A stretch of 51,912 bases of DNA, from assembly GCA_964439215.1 (NCBI GenBank), contig CAYTNY010000004.1:1-51912 (forward strand), read 5' to 3'. Positions 8,331 through 17,079 of the stretch are shown here, piece by piece. Made by a program: the position numbers and the translations under genes. Each line of letters begins with the position of its first letter. Within the stretch, counting starts at the first letter, position 1. Below the pieces are notes generated by a model. The model did no database searches and was not told the origin of the DNA. It saw only the letters and a program-made list of their open reading frames with translations. Source of the DNA: CAYTNY01 sp964439215 (GTDB lineage Bacteria; Oederibacteriota; PGYV01; CAYTNY01).

Positions 8331-9491
8331 ATGAAAAAAAGGACTATTGCGGCAGGCTTTTTTATTATGCTGTGTCTTGGATCGGTTTATTCCTGGAGCG
8401 TGTTCAGAAAACCTCTGGAAGAAGCTCTCGGGATCGGCGCTTTTGAAAGCGGTTTTCCTTTTATGGTTCTATTGGCGATGTATTCGGTTTCAATGCTGTT
8501 TTCCGGCAGGATAATAGGCAGATACCGGCATTCAACACTTGTTCTTATAGGCGCTTTGCTGGTGGGGGCGGGATGGATGTTTTCGGGTTTTTTCTCCAAT
8601 ATCTGGTTAATAACCTTTTTTTACGGTGTTTTGACAGGCGCCGGGATCGGACTTGTATACGGAATACCTCTTGCCGCGATAATTGAGAGATTTGAAAAAA
8701 ACAGGGGGGCGGCAATGGGGCTGGTGCTGGCCGGTTTCGGTATTTCCGCGATTATTACGGCTCCGCTGTTGAATTATCTCATACAGCAATACGGGCTGGC
8801 ATTTACCTTTAAAACCGCAGGCACCGCATTTTTTTTTATAGTGGCGCTTTTGGGGTTTGTTTTTAAGAACAAGCATGCTCTTGAGAGCGGCGCCCCCGGG
8901 GAATCCGGAAAACCGCTGCTGAGTTTCAGGGGAATTATGACAGTTCCGGGGTTTCTGCCTCTCTGGCTTAAGTATTATCTGGGAGTGCTTGCGGGTCTTA
9001 CCGCAATAGCCATTACCAGCCCTGTTGCGCAGGAGACAGCGGGCCTGAGCGCAAAGAACGCGGGATATGCAGTGGGAATATTCGCGTTTTTTAACGGAAT
9101 CGGCAGGCCTGTTTTTGGAATTGTAATTGATAAAATGGGATTTAACAGGGCCGCGGCATTAAATTATATAATTATTATAGCGGCATCACTTTTGGTTTTT
9201 GCGGTGGATGCGGAGCGCGAGGCTTTCTTTTATTTCGCTTTTGCCCTGCTTTGGTTCAGCATGGGGGGGTGGCTTGCCATGGCTCCGGCGGCAACAGCCG
9301 CGTTATTCGGGGACGGGAACTATCAGAAAGCGTATGGTGTTATTTTTACGGCATACGGTGCAGCGGCAATTACGGGCATATTTCTTTCAGGGGCAATACG
9401 GGACCTGACCGGGAATTATAATTATATGTTTGTATTTATCATAGCCGCGTCAGCAGCCGGTCTGCTGACAGGCGCGTTTAAAAGGAGATAA
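8331..9491 (+). CDS. MFS transporter, oxalate/formate antiporter (OFA) type
   Basis: This 386-residue protein has twelve predicted membrane helices. The opening helix carries CLGSVYSWSVFRKPLEEALG, the signature of the OFA branch (OxlT-like), members of which exchange or take up small carboxylates. The family's GAGIGLVYGIPLAAIIERF stretch and the GIGRPVFGIVIDKMGF loop of the second half are present. The ATG follows GGGAGG. A short imperfect palindrome (CTGCTATAAATATATTGCAG, 8280-8299) lies upstream and may be a regulatory site. The GmhB-like gene begins one base after the stop, so the two are co-translated. The substrate is unknown; a small organic acid is the family-level inference. Confidence 0.85.
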   Translation: MKKRTIAAGFFIMLCLGSVYSWSVFRKPLEEALGIGAFESGFPFMVLLAMYSVSMLFSGRIIGRYRHSTLVLIGALLVGAGWMFSGFFSNIWLITFFYGVLTGAGIGLVYGIPLAAIIERFEKNRGAAMGLVLAGFGISAIITAPLLNYLIQQYGLAFTFKTAGTAFFFIVALLGFVFKNKHALESGAPGESGKPLLSFRGIMTVPGFLPLWLKYYLGVLAGLTAIAITSPVAQETAGLSAKNAGYAVGIFAFFNGIGRPVFGIVIDKMGFNRAAALNYIIIIAASLLVFAVDAEREAFFYFAFALLWFSMGGWLAMAPAATAALFGDGNYQKAYGVIFTAYGAAAITGIFLSGAIRDLTGNYNYMFVFIIAASAAGLLTGAFKRR

Positions 9492-9492
9492 A

Positions 9493-10050
9493 GTGGATAG
9501 AGCCGTATTTCTTGACCGGGACGGCACAATAAACCGGGATGTGGGATGGCTGTATAAGCCGGAAGACCTGGTTTTTATCAATGGGGCCGTAAATGCCCTT
9601 ATAGATCTTCAGAAAAATTATTCCCTGTATATTATCACAAACCAGGGGGGCATAGGCGACGGCGTATTTTCAGACGGCGAATATGAAAAATTCACCGCGT
9701 ATTTCACGGACAAATTAAGGCAGAATAAAGTTGATATAAAACGCATACTGCACTGCCCCCACGGAAAATCCGAAAACTGCGGCTGTAAAAAACCTTCTCC
9801 TTATTTAATAAATAAAATATGCAGAGAGGACGGCATAAAAGCGGCCGGTTCATATATGATAGGCGATCATCCGCACGATATTGAAGCGGGTTTAAACGCG
9901 GGATTAAAAACGATTTATCTGCTGACGGGCCACGGCCGGAAACACAGAAATGAATTAAAAATAAAGCCTGATCATACCGCTGAAAATCTTCCGGAAGCGT
10001 CGGAATTTATCCTGAACAAAGACACTGACAGATCAATCTGCCGGAAATAA
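9493..10050 (+). CDS. GmhB-like HAD-IIIA phosphatase
   Basis: This 185-residue protein begins with GTG at 9493 and has AGGAG inside the end of the preceding gene. HAD motif I is FLDRDGTIN (Asp8, Asp10), motif II is IITNQGG, and motif III/IV is MIGDHPHDIEAG. A zinc loop CPHGKSENCGC (Cys88, His90, Cys96, Cys98) is the hallmark of D-glycero-D-manno-heptose-1,7-bisphosphate 7-phosphatase, which makes heptose for LPS core. Length fits that family (about 180-190 residues). Histidinol-phosphate phosphatase shares the fold and zinc loop, so specificity is not certain. No other heptose genes are in the window. Pairing with a transporter gene is unusual and may only reflect compact packing. Confidence 0.8.
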   Translation: MDRAVFLDRDGTINRDVGWLYKPEDLVFINGAVNALIDLQKNYSLYIITNQGGIGDGVFSDGEYEKFTAYFTDKLRQNKVDIKRILHCPHGKSENCGCKKPSPYLINKICREDGIKAAGSYMIGDHPHDIEAGLNAGLKTIYLLTGHGRKHRNELKIKPDHTAENLPEASEFILNKDTDRSICRK

Positions 10051-10069
10051 TGTATTTTTTGATGTTGGC

Positions 10070-10460
10070 TGAAGTGTAAAATGAATTGCAACAGCTAAAT
10101 CATCCGGAAATAAAATATAGCCCATTTCCTGTTTAATCATCAAATTATGTCATACAGTATTCAGCCGCTGCTTAACCCCCTCCAAGAGTATGTAACAGGC
10201 CGAAAGACTGCCTGTAACATACTCTATCCTCCCCCATAGAGGTGGAGGGTATACTAATTCCCTCTACCTCGAGGAGCAAAGGATGAATACTCTAATGCTT
10301 TGCCGGTATTTACTATAAATATAATGATAAAAATACCGAAAAAGGGTTAGGAAGAGGGCGGCGTTTTGCGGGAACGTAAATAATTATATGAATTTAGCGC
10401 TCCGGTATGTGCGAAAAAAAACTTTGATTCTATGAAGTGCTGCAATAAAACTTGCAAGCT
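10070..10460 (+). repeat. Dispersed MITE-like repeat, copy D (core inverted)
   Basis: The left end (TGAAGTGTAAAATGAATTGC) is at 10070 and the right end (GTGCTGCAATAAAACTTGCA) finishes at 10458. The central part, about 10130-10280, is the reverse complement of bases 21830-21975 of copy G over about 150 bases with few differences, including the long hairpin at 10185-10226. The GCTTTGCCGGTATTTAC module (10274-10347) is in direct orientation. Apart from this repeat and the promoter, the 550-base gap holds nothing I can identify. Confidence 0.85.
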
Positions 10461-10489
10461 ATAGGCTTTGTGGAAATCACGGGTATTGT

Positions 10490-10518
10490 TTGTGATTTTA
10501 AGAAAAATATGGTATGAT
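10490..10518 (+). promoter_or_regulatory. Putative promoter of the second MFS gene
   Basis: TTGTGA at 10490-10495 and TATGAT at 10513-10518 have a 17-nt spacer. The -35 lies 31 nt after the end of repeat copy D. The leader would be about 80 nt. Confidence 0.5.
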
Positions 10519-10604
10519 TCCGCCCTTAACGGCCCGGCTGAACATCTGAAATATAAAGTATTCCGGCGCGGGACACTGCAGGGCGCGGAATAACCGCAGG
10601 GAGC

Positions 10605-11816
10605 ATGGTTTTGAATTATATAAAGTTTCTTGCCGGCAATAAAAGGCCGGTTTTTTTTGGTTTTTTAACGGCTTTTTTTTCCGGTTTTGGACAGACTTTT
10701 TTCATATCATTGTATGTACCCGATATAATGAAAACATTCGGGCTGGATAATTTTTCGTTTGGTCTGCTTTACGGAGCCGCGACAATAACCAGCGCTGTAT
10801 TGCTTATATTAACGGGGAAATTCATAGATCATTATAATATCCGAAATTATACGCTTTCAGCTGTTGTAATACTGGCGGCGGCTTCTTTTATTGCTTCCAA
10901 ATCAGACTCGTTTCTGTTTATTTTTATAGGGTTTCTCGGATTAAGGTTCGCGGGGCAGGGTATGCTTCCGCATATATCACAGACTTTCATATCAAAAGTC
11001 TTTAACACAACAAGAGGCACTGCTTTGAGCCTGTCCTCGCTCGGGTATTCTCTGGGAGAAGCGTTTTTCCCTATATTAATAATATCCCTTATAGGTTTTC
11101 TGGGATGGCGCGGTTCAATGGCGCTGAACGCATTTTTTATCCTTATTGTTCTTGTTCCCGCGGTATTTTTTCTTTTAAACCGGCGTATGATAAACCTCAA
11201 TACGGTTGAAGACAGCAGCGGTGAAAAAGAAAAGTTTTCAAGAATAAAACTGCTTAAGGATAAAAAGTTTTACATTATTGCGTATAATGCGGTAATGCTT
11301 CCGGCTGCCATTACCGGACTTTTCTTTTATCAGCTTGTTCTTGCCCGTGAAAAAGGATGGCCCGATGAACTGCTTCCCGCCTCTTTTATAGGATTTGCCG
11401 CGGGGCGGACGCTTTTTCTGCTGATCGGAGGAAGGTTAACCGACAAATTCACGGCCCGCAAAATGTTTCCTTTGTATCTTCTGCCTTTTGCCGCCGGCCT
11501 GGCTGTACTTGCGCTGTCCTCGGCTCCTTTGGCCGCGCCGGCATATCTGGTGTTTGCCGGAATTTCCATGGGCCTGAGCGGAACAGTATATTCCTCAATG
11601 CTTGCGGAAGTTTACGGGACAGAAAATCTGGGCGGCGTAAAGTCGGTTTTTACCGCTGTTATGGTTTTCAGCACAGCGGTATGCCCGGCTTTGTTCGGTT
11701 TTCTGCTTGATAATGGGTTTGATTTTACTTTTATAATCAGCGGAATAATTTTTCTTGTGCTGACAGCGGTTTTTCTGAGTTTCAGGCTGGAAAAAAACCG
11801 GAATTCCGGGTATTGA
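10605..11816 (+). CDS. MFS transporter, substrate unknown
   Basis: This 403-residue protein has twelve predicted helices. The loop between helices 2 and 3 is GKFIDHYNIRN, a degenerate MFS motif A, and its counterpart in the second half is GGRLTDKFTARKMF. Helices 4-5 contain GLRFAGQGMLPHISQTF and GWRGSMALNAFF. The ATG at 10605 follows CAGGGAG. I cannot name the substrate; similar proteins are annotated only as MFS permeases. It is monocistronic: repeat copy D and a promoter precede it, and a separate TTGACA-type promoter at 11884 precedes the next gene. Confidence 0.8.
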   Translation: MVLNYIKFLAGNKRPVFFGFLTAFFSGFGQTFFISLYVPDIMKTFGLDNFSFGLLYGAATITSAVLLILTGKFIDHYNIRNYTLSAVVILAAASFIASKSDSFLFIFIGFLGLRFAGQGMLPHISQTFISKVFNTTRGTALSLSSLGYSLGEAFFPILIISLIGFLGWRGSMALNAFFILIVLVPAVFFLLNRRMINLNTVEDSSGEKEKFSRIKLLKDKKFYIIAYNAVMLPAAITGLFFYQLVLAREKGWPDELLPASFIGFAAGRTLFLLIGGRLTDKFTARKMFPLYLLPFAAGLAVLALSSAPLAAPAYLVFAGISMGLSGTVYSSMLAEVYGTENLGGVKSVFTAVMVFSTAVCPALFGFLLDNGFDFTFIISGIIFLVLTAVFLSFRLEKNRNSGY

Positions 11817-11883
11817 CCCCGGTTTTTGACATCATTCAGGGCGGCTGTTGATCCTGTTTTTCCGCGAAAAAAAACTTTTTAAA

Positions 11884-11912
11884 TTGACAGAAATAAAAAT
11901 AAAGATTAAATT
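11884..11912 (+). promoter_or_regulatory. Putative promoter of the lipoprotein hydrolase gene
   Basis: TTGACA at 11884-11889 is a full -35 match. The -10 at 17 nt (TAAATT, 11907-11912) is weaker. No copy of the dispersed repeat precedes it. Confidence 0.45.
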
Positions 11913-11990
11913 ACATTTAGACAGGAATACTGTTAAAGGAAGCCGGAAATTCAGCGGATTCCGGTTATTTTCCGAAAAGAGGTCCGGAAG

Positions 11991-13040
11991 ATGAATAAAT
12001 TATATTTTTATACAGCGTGTTTTTTTGCTGCCGTGCTGATAACGGGGTGCGCGTCGGCAAAGATCCGTCTTGATAAAGAAGCTTTAAACGAATTTTCGGA
12101 AATTATAGTAGAAAATCCCGAGAACGGCGGCCCCGATAAATTAAAAAAACTAATAAATGATCCGGATGTAATATCGGGGATAAAGGCTTATGAGGACGCC
12201 GAAATCAAGGCGGAGCCTTTGAATAAATGGCCGGTGAAAATGCCGGACGGCGCTGATGCTGCCTCTGAAAAACTGTCATTTAAATCGGGTTTGAGAAAAT
12301 CAGACGGTTCGCGGGATACTGCTGTTTTTTATCATTATAAGAGCCCTTTGCCGGGTGCTGAAAAAGCGGTATTATGGGTTCCGGGTTTCAGTGTATCGGA
12401 TTTTTCGTTTCGTTTTATGAAAAAATCTTTTGAATCAGCGCTTGCCCGCGGGTATGATATATTTTTTTATGTTATTCCGTTTCATCTTGAGAGAACCGAA
12501 CCCGGCAGGGTTCCCGGCGAAGGACTGCTTTACGCTTCCGCTGAGGGAAATATTAAAATAACGAGGCAGGCAGTACGCGAAATAAGAACAATAACACGCT
12601 ATATAAGGCGGGAGGGGATAAAGAAAACAGGAGCCAGATGCAGCTCTGTCGGAGCGGCGTATGTTTTTCTTGCTTCTTGCCTGGAAAAATTTGATCATAT
12701 ATGCTTTAAGATCCCGATGGTTGACTGGGAGCCGCTTTTGGAGAATTCCACAATAAACGGCATCATTGAAATAAGAAAAGAAAACGGATTCAACGAAGAA
12801 CTTATTAAATCGGCATACGAGCTTATAAGCCCGATAAACCACAGTTCTTTAACACCGCCGGAAAGAATGCTGATACAGTACGGCGAGTATGACCGGTTCT
12901 TTCCTCCCGGGAAAATAACTGAATTTGCGGAAAAACAGGGGATTGAAAATATTAAAGCCTATAAGGAGAGCCATTCCACGATACGGTTAAATGATAAAGT
13001 AAACGAGGATTACGCCGCGTTCTTGGACAGCCTGAAATAA
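11991..13040 (+). CDS. Lipoprotein of the alpha/beta-hydrolase fold, substrate unknown
   Basis: This 349-residue protein has a lipoprotein signal ending LITGC (Cys20), so it should be anchored to a membrane on the outer side. The hydrolase domain starts near VLWVPGFS. The candidate triad is Ser219 in CSSVG, Asp301 in GEYDRF and His328 in ESHST. The nucleophile elbow is unusual: the first glycine of GxSxG is Cys217. The fold resembles large acyl-hydrolases with RGYDIFFYVIPFHLERT before the elbow. It stands alone, followed by repeat copy E. An AT-rich inverted repeat GAATAAAATAAA/TTTATTTTTTTATTC lies just downstream and may end transcription. An esterase or lipase role is inferred only. Confidence 0.7.
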   Translation: MNKLYFYTACFFAAVLITGCASAKIRLDKEALNEFSEIIVENPENGGPDKLKKLINDPDVISGIKAYEDAEIKAEPLNKWPVKMPDGADAASEKLSFKSGLRKSDGSRDTAVFYHYKSPLPGAEKAVLWVPGFSVSDFSFRFMKKSFESALARGYDIFFYVIPFHLERTEPGRVPGEGLLYASAEGNIKITRQAVREIRTITRYIRREGIKKTGARCSSVGAAYVFLASCLEKFDHICFKIPMVDWEPLLENSTINGIIEIRKENGFNEELIKSAYELISPINHSSLTPPERMLIQYGEYDRFFPPGKITEFAEKQGIENIKAYKESHSTIRLNDKVNEDYAAFLDSLK

Positions 13041-13060
13041 AATTCATGGTGGTATTAAGA

Positions 13061-13105
13061 ATAAAATAAAAAATGATGCTGGCTGCCGCTTTATTTTTTT
13101 ATTCT
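13061..13105 (+). terminator. Possible AT-rich terminator
   Basis: GAATAAAATAAAAAA and TTTATTTTTTTATTC form an imperfect stem around a 16-base loop, 20 bases after the lipoprotein hydrolase stop. The stem is weak because it is almost all A-T. Confidence 0.3.
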
Positions 13106-13192
13106 GCAATGCGCGGATAAACTTGGAACAGCGCCTATTGAGAAGAATGATTTTTTTGAATATGAGTTTTATATGGGCGGGCCTATGAGGGC

Positions 13193-13523
13193 TGAATTGT
13201 AAAATGAATTGCAGCGCCTAAAGTATCCGGAAATACATCAAAACACAGCCCCTCTCCCTCTATGAGCAAAGGATAAACACTTTCATGCTTTGCCGGTATT
13301 TACTATAAATATAATCATAAAAATACCGGAAAAAGGGACAGGGAGAGGGTTGAGCAGCGGCTGAACACTGTATAATACAGGCCGGCGATTAAACAGGAGA
13401 TGCGGGCAGGGGACAGCCCTGCGGGAAACATAAATAACTGTATGAATTAAGTGCTTCGGTATGCGCGAAAAAAAAAGGGGGGATTTCGATTCCGGCAAGT
13501 GCTGCGATAAAACCTGTAATCCG
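13193..13523 (+). repeat. Dispersed MITE-like repeat, copy E (cleanest full copy)
   Basis: At about 330 bases this is the simplest complete copy: left end TGAATTGTAAAATGAATTGC, CCCTCTCCCTCT, the direct GCTTTGCCGGTATTTAC module (13264-13337), GGGAGAGGG, CAGCGGCTGAACACTGTATA, and the right end finishing at 13520. The left end pairs with the inverted right end (GGATTACAGGTTTTATCGCA) as an imperfect terminal inverted repeat. Minus-strand frames across it (13283-13571) look like nearby repeat frames only because the DNA is shared. Confidence 0.9.
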
Positions 13524-13551
13524 GATGAAAAAAAGCACACTTTCTTTTTTG

Positions 13552-13580
13552 TTGACATTTTCTAAAAGCATATATAAAAT
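13552..13580 (+). promoter_or_regulatory. Promoter of the secreted-protein gene
   Basis: TTGACA at 13552-13557 and TAAAAT at 13575-13580 have a 17-nt spacer. The -35 lies 31 nt after the end of repeat copy E. A consensus AAGGAGG follows at 13595. Confidence 0.75.
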
Positions 13581-13607
13581 AATTTCAGATAAAAAAGGAG
13601 GTATTTT

Positions 13608-14387
13608 ATGAGAAAAAGCATTATTCTTATGTCATTTTTTGTTTTAATTATTCTTCCCGCGGCGGCATACGCGCTTATGGCGCCGGTTTATCCGGATTCC
13701 GTGCCCGCCCCCCATGAAGTCAGTGAAAATTTAAAGGAATATCTGCAGATATTTTATTCGAAAGATTCCATTGAAAAGGTGAAAAAGTTTTATGATTCAA
13801 AAACCGGAAAAATGGACGAGTTTAAAAACAAAAAAGGGTATAAAAAAATACTGAAAAAAGTGGACCGCGGTATTTATGACACTCACGAACCCTCTCAGCT
13901 GGGAGTAATAATAAATACAAAGATCAAAAAAACAGACAAAAACAAAAGTTCGCTTTACTACCACGATTTTTTTGAGTATCTTGAAATGCTTTCCGCGGCG
14001 CTGGACAATAAAAACAGGAAGGATTATGAAGCGGCCTGTGAAAGATTTAAAGAGCTTACAGAATCATATTTTATGCCCACGGACAAAAAGGACAGCCGCG
14101 GCAGGACGCTGAATAAAGCCCAGGCAATGATTGCGGAATTTAAAGAAAAAAAACCCGGTTATACAGAAGAAGCGGAATCCGCGGAGCAGACAGCAAAAAA
14201 AATACAGGAGCTTATGCAGCAGGGAAAAATGTCAGAAGCCATAGCATTGTCAAAGAAAATTAACAAAGACGTGGAAAAAAGCCTGAAACCCGGACCTGAA
14301 AGATGGGATGAATATATGGACCTTCTTGAAGAAATATCAAAAAAACACGCTTATAAAACAATGATAATCATACATACGGGAAAATAA
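13608..14387 (+). CDS. Secreted or periplasmic protein, function unknown
   Basis: This 259-residue protein has a Sec signal peptide (basic MRKS, hydrophobic core IILMSFFVLIILPAAAYA, likely cleavage after AYA). The mature part is Lys/Glu-rich and predicted to be mainly helical, with a C-terminal half (AEQTAKKIQELMQQGKMSEA) that reads like a coiled coil or one TPR-like hairpin. I recognise no domain. The ATG has a consensus AAGGAGG and a strong promoter. It converges on the minus-strand hydrolase gene 6 bases away with no visible terminator between them, so the two mRNAs probably overlap. Confidence 0.65.
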   Translation: MRKSIILMSFFVLIILPAAAYALMAPVYPDSVPAPHEVSENLKEYLQIFYSKDSIEKVKKFYDSKTGKMDEFKNKKGYKKILKKVDRGIYDTHEPSQLGVIINTKIKKTDKNKSSLYYHDFFEYLEMLSAALDNKNRKDYEAACERFKELTESYFMPTDKKDSRGRTLNKAQAMIAEFKEKKPGYTEEAESAEQTAKKIQELMQQGKMSEAIALSKKINKDVEKSLKPGPERWDEYMDLLEEISKKHAYKTMIIIHTGK

Positions 14388-14393
14388 AGGAAT

Positions 14394-15230
14394 TTATCTG
14401 TGTTTTTCAAGAAAAGCCTTTATGCATTCGTATGCCGGCCCGGAAAATATATTGACATTATCATGGTTCGTGTTTTCAAGAAGGCAGAAATTTTTTTCTT
14501 CTGACGCGGCTGCTTCATACATTTTTCTGCCCAGGCGGCAGGGGAAAACAGGGTCATTTTCTCCGTGAAGCACAAGAAGCGGCGCTGTAATACCCTTCAT
14601 GCGTTCAACCGGCTGGCCGGACATAGTTAAAAGGTTTTTATCGGCTTTTAACCTGATAATAACATTAAATGGCGGCCACAATCCCTCTGTCATTGCGGGC
14701 ACTGCTTCCTTTGCGGATGTAAAAGGCGCCTCCATTATAATCCCGTCCGGAGAACGCTTTGAGCCGATAACCGTTGTCTGAACGGTTCCCAAAGACTGTC
14801 CGAATAAAAAAATACGCTCTGAACGCTCTTTGGCGAAATCAAAAATATAAGGAGCGTCATAAACAAGCGCGCCAAATGACGTTTTCCCGCTGCTGAGCCC
14901 GTATTCCCTGTAATCAAAACACAGAACATTTACCGCAAACTCTTCTGCGATAAAATAGAGGCGCTTTGAGGCTTTTCGTATGCTTTCCCGGTTGCCGTAA
15001 AAATAAACAAGCGTATCCCGCGAATTCTTATGGTCTATGAATATGCCTTTTAAAACAATTCCTTTTTCGGTTGCAAGGGAGACTTCTTCCGCTTTCATGT
15101 CTTTTCCGGATTTTAAAGGAAGGTCTTTGTATTTTTCCGGATATAAGAACCATTTTTCCTCAAGAGTCACGCAGGATGAAAATATAAAAAAAGATACTGC
15201 CGCTAAAAATAAAATTTTGAATCTGTTCAT
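14394..15230 (-). CDS. Lipoprotein alpha/beta hydrolase (FrsA/BEM46-like)
   Basis: The protein has 278 residues from the ATG at 15230. The open frame runs on to 15431, but that extension reads through repeat copy F and is not coding. The start MNRFKILFLA leads to a lipobox FSSC with Cys20. The hydrolase domain has the oxyanion-side YFYGNRE, FDYREYGLS, the nucleophile elbow GQSLG, an acid in HGENDPVFP and a His in NTNHDN. This order matches the membrane-linked BEM46/YqkD group of serine hydrolases. It is probably an esterase or thioesterase anchored at the envelope; the substrate is unknown. It is convergent with the gene before it and divergent from the DUF2905 operon. Confidence 0.8.
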   Translation of the reverse strand: MNRFKILFLAAVSFFIFSSCVTLEEKWFLYPEKYKDLPLKSGKDMKAEEVSLATEKGIVLKGIFIDHKNSRDTLVYFYGNRESIRKASKRLYFIAEEFAVNVLCFDYREYGLSSGKTSFGALVYDAPYIFDFAKERSERIFLFGQSLGTVQTTVIGSKRSPDGIIMEAPFTSAKEAVPAMTEGLWPPFNVIIRLKADKNLLTMSGQPVERMKGITAPLLVLHGENDPVFPCRLGRKMYEAAASEEKNFCLLENTNHDNVNIFSGPAYECIKAFLEKHR

Positions 15231-15317
15231 TTTTTTTCTCCGTAAAACGGGAGTTCTCCCGTATAATAACATTAAAATAAAACGCGGCAGCCTGTTTGTC
15301 AACAGAAAAGCGCGGTA

Positions 15318-15473
15318 TAAGAAAAGCGGCTGAGCGTTGTATAATAAAGGCCGGCGATTAAACAGGAGATGCGGGCAGGGGACAGCCCTGCGGAAAACGT
15401 AAATAACTGTATGAATTAAGTACTCCGGCATGCGGCTTCGGTTTTATCAGGTATTGCAATAAAATCTGCAGAC
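15318..15473 (+). repeat. Dispersed MITE-like repeat, copy F (right half only)
   Basis: The copy lacks the left end and the GCTTTGCCGGTATTTAC module. It begins in AGCGGCTGAGCGTTGTATAA, continues through GGCGATTAAACAGGAGATGC, and ends at 15472 with TATTGCAATAAAATCTGCAG. It lies between the divergent hydrolase and DUF2905 genes and points toward the latter. The rest of the 395-base gap holds the promoters and leaders. Confidence 0.85.
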
Positions 15474-15503
15474 AGGCATCCGGGTATTGATGTGTATTTC
15501 ACG

Positions 15504-15532
15504 TTTACTTTTAATATAATGCAATATATAAT
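15504..15532 (+). promoter_or_regulatory. Putative promoter of the DUF2905-SpoIID-TPR-WD40 operon
   Basis: TTTACT at 15504-15509 and a perfect TATAAT at 15527-15532 have a 17-nt spacer. The -35 lies 31 nt after the end of repeat copy F. Another TATAAT at 15515-15520 has no matching -35. Confidence 0.55.
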
Positions 15533-15625
15533 TAAGTTATTAAAGAAAACAGCTTTAATACAGCCGGAAAACGGGAAATCCTGACAGATGAAACCGAAAA
15601 GAGCACAGAGAAGGAGACATTAAAG

Positions 15626-15841
15626 ATGCAGGAGCAGATAGGGAAATTTTTAATCATAGCGGGCATTGTTGTCATTGCCGCGGGTATAATTCTTGTTGTC
15701 TTTAAAAATATACCGCTTGGCAGGCTGCCGGGAGACATAAAAATAGAAAAGGGATCCACCAATATATATATACCAATAACAACTTCCATACTTATCAGTA
15801 TTGTTTTAAGCATAATTTTCTTTTTAACAGGCAGAAAATGA
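15626..15841 (+). CDS. DUF2905 family small membrane protein
   Basis: This 71-residue protein has two membrane helices around the family signature LGRLPGDIKIEKG followed by IYIPITTSILISIVLSII. These match DUF2905 proteins, which are about 65-75 residues long and have no proven function. The ATG follows AAGGAGAC. Its stop overlaps the SpoIID-like gene by 4 bases (ATGA), so it is translationally coupled to a cell-wall-related lipoprotein. That suggests an envelope role but does not prove it. Confidence 0.85.
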   Translation: MQEQIGKFLIIAGIVVIAAGIILVVFKNIPLGRLPGDIKIEKGSTNIYIPITTSILISIVLSIIFFLTGRK

Positions 15842-17055
15842 AAAAATTAATTATTCCTGCCGCGGTATGCGTATTGTTCGCCTCGTGTGTCTCAATGGAA
15901 AAAACCTATACCGGTACAATTCCCGTGTATGAAACAATAAAACCCGAAAAAAAAGCAGGCCATAAAAAAGAAGATGCGCCAAAAGAGAAAACAGCGGTTT
16001 TTCCTTCGGCTCGTGAGGCCGCCGACATAATGAGAGTGCTTTTGTATGAGCAGAAAAAAATAATACTTGAGTCGCGCGGCAAAATCAGGGCCAAAGGAGG
16101 CGGGGAAATACCATCATCCGGATGTTTTGAAATAACCGCGGAAAACGGCAGAATAAACGTAAATGGAGGATTTATTGACGCGAAAAACATTCTTTTTTCA
16201 TCGCGGGATCCGATAAAGATAAATTCCGGCAAAAACTACCGCGGTGATATCGCGGTTTATCTTAAGGACGGGCTGATAAAAACTATTAATATCGTAAGTA
16301 TGTCTGAATATCTTTATGGTGTTCTTCCCTCGGAAATATCGCCGAAATGGCCGTATGAAGCGCTCAGGGCCCAGGCTGTCGCCGCAAGAACCTTTGCCGT
16401 GCACCGCCGTGTTCATAATAAAACGCCTGAGTATGATCTTGACGCGACGGCTTTTTCTCAGGTGTATAAAGGTTTTGATATAGAGCATGAAAGGACAAAT
16501 AAAGCGGTTGATGACACTAAAAACGAAGTGCTTATACATAACGGGCGCGTGATCCAGGCTTTTTTCCACGCTAATTCAGGAGGCAGAACCGCGGCGCCCG
16601 AAGAAGTATGGGGCGGCAGGCTTGAGTATATGAAATCGGTTGATGATGAGTTTTCGCTGGGGGAGAAATACGGATCCTGGGAGCACAGAGAAAAGCTTTA
16701 TACAATAGCCGTCAGGCTGACGAACAGGGGGATAAACACCGGAGAGCTTTATAACATAAGCCCTGTTGATCTTACAGAAAGCGGACGGATAAAAACAGTG
16801 AAACTTTACGGCGGAAACGGCACATTTTTCCTGAAGGGCACCCTATTCAGAAGCTATGTAGGGGTTAATCTGCTGCGGAGTACAAAATTTACCATGGAAA
16901 TAGAAAAAGATGAAGTTATTTTTAAAGGAGCGGGCTGGGGGCACGGCGTGGGAATGTCGCAGGAAGGCGCGAAAATAATGGCGGAAAAAGGATTTGATTA
17001 TAAGAAAATATTAAACCACTATTATCCGGCCGCAAGGCTGGCTGTTGTCAGGTGA
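15838..17055 (+). CDS. SpoIID/LytB-domain lipoprotein
   Basis: This 405-residue protein has a lipoprotein signal ending FASC (Cys17), then a Lys/Pro-rich linker, then a SpoIID domain: SMSEYLYGVLPSEISPKWPYEALRAQAVAARTFAVHR, abbreviated here to its key parts SEYLYGV, PSEI, EALRAQAVAART, plus AFFHANSGGRTA and the terminal GAGWGHGVGMSQEGA. In studied members (SpoIID, SagA-like LytB) this domain is a lytic transglycosylase acting on denuded glycan strands. The presumed catalytic Glu is in PSEI. It is probably attached to the outer membrane, working on peptidoglycan. It overlaps DUF2905 by 4 bases. The TPR gene follows after 150 bases with a likely promoter of its own. Confidence 0.88.
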   Translation: MKKLIIPAAVCVLFASCVSMEKTYTGTIPVYETIKPEKKAGHKKEDAPKEKTAVFPSAREAADIMRVLLYEQKKIILESRGKIRAKGGGEIPSSGCFEITAENGRINVNGGFIDAKNILFSSRDPIKINSGKNYRGDIAVYLKDGLIKTINIVSMSEYLYGVLPSEISPKWPYEALRAQAVAARTFAVHRRVHNKTPEYDLDATAFSQVYKGFDIEHERTNKAVDDTKNEVLIHNGRVIQAFFHANSGGRTAAPEEVWGGRLEYMKSVDDEFSLGEKYGSWEHREKLYTIAVRLTNRGINTGELYNISPVDLTESGRIKTVKLYGGNGTFFLKGTLFRSYVGVNLLRSTKFTMEIEKDEVIFKGAGWGHGVGMSQEGAKIMAEKGFDYKKILNHYYPAARLAVVR

Positions 17056-17079
17056 ACGCACAATGCGGCGTATGGATCG

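Noticed and set aside
13283..13571. Minus-strand frames with similar peptides (IHTVIY, CPHLLFNRRP) at 13283 and in the 15231-15431 extension
   Set aside because: They are translations of the shared repeat DNA, without ribosome sites; the similarity is at the nucleotide level and the frames break in other copies.
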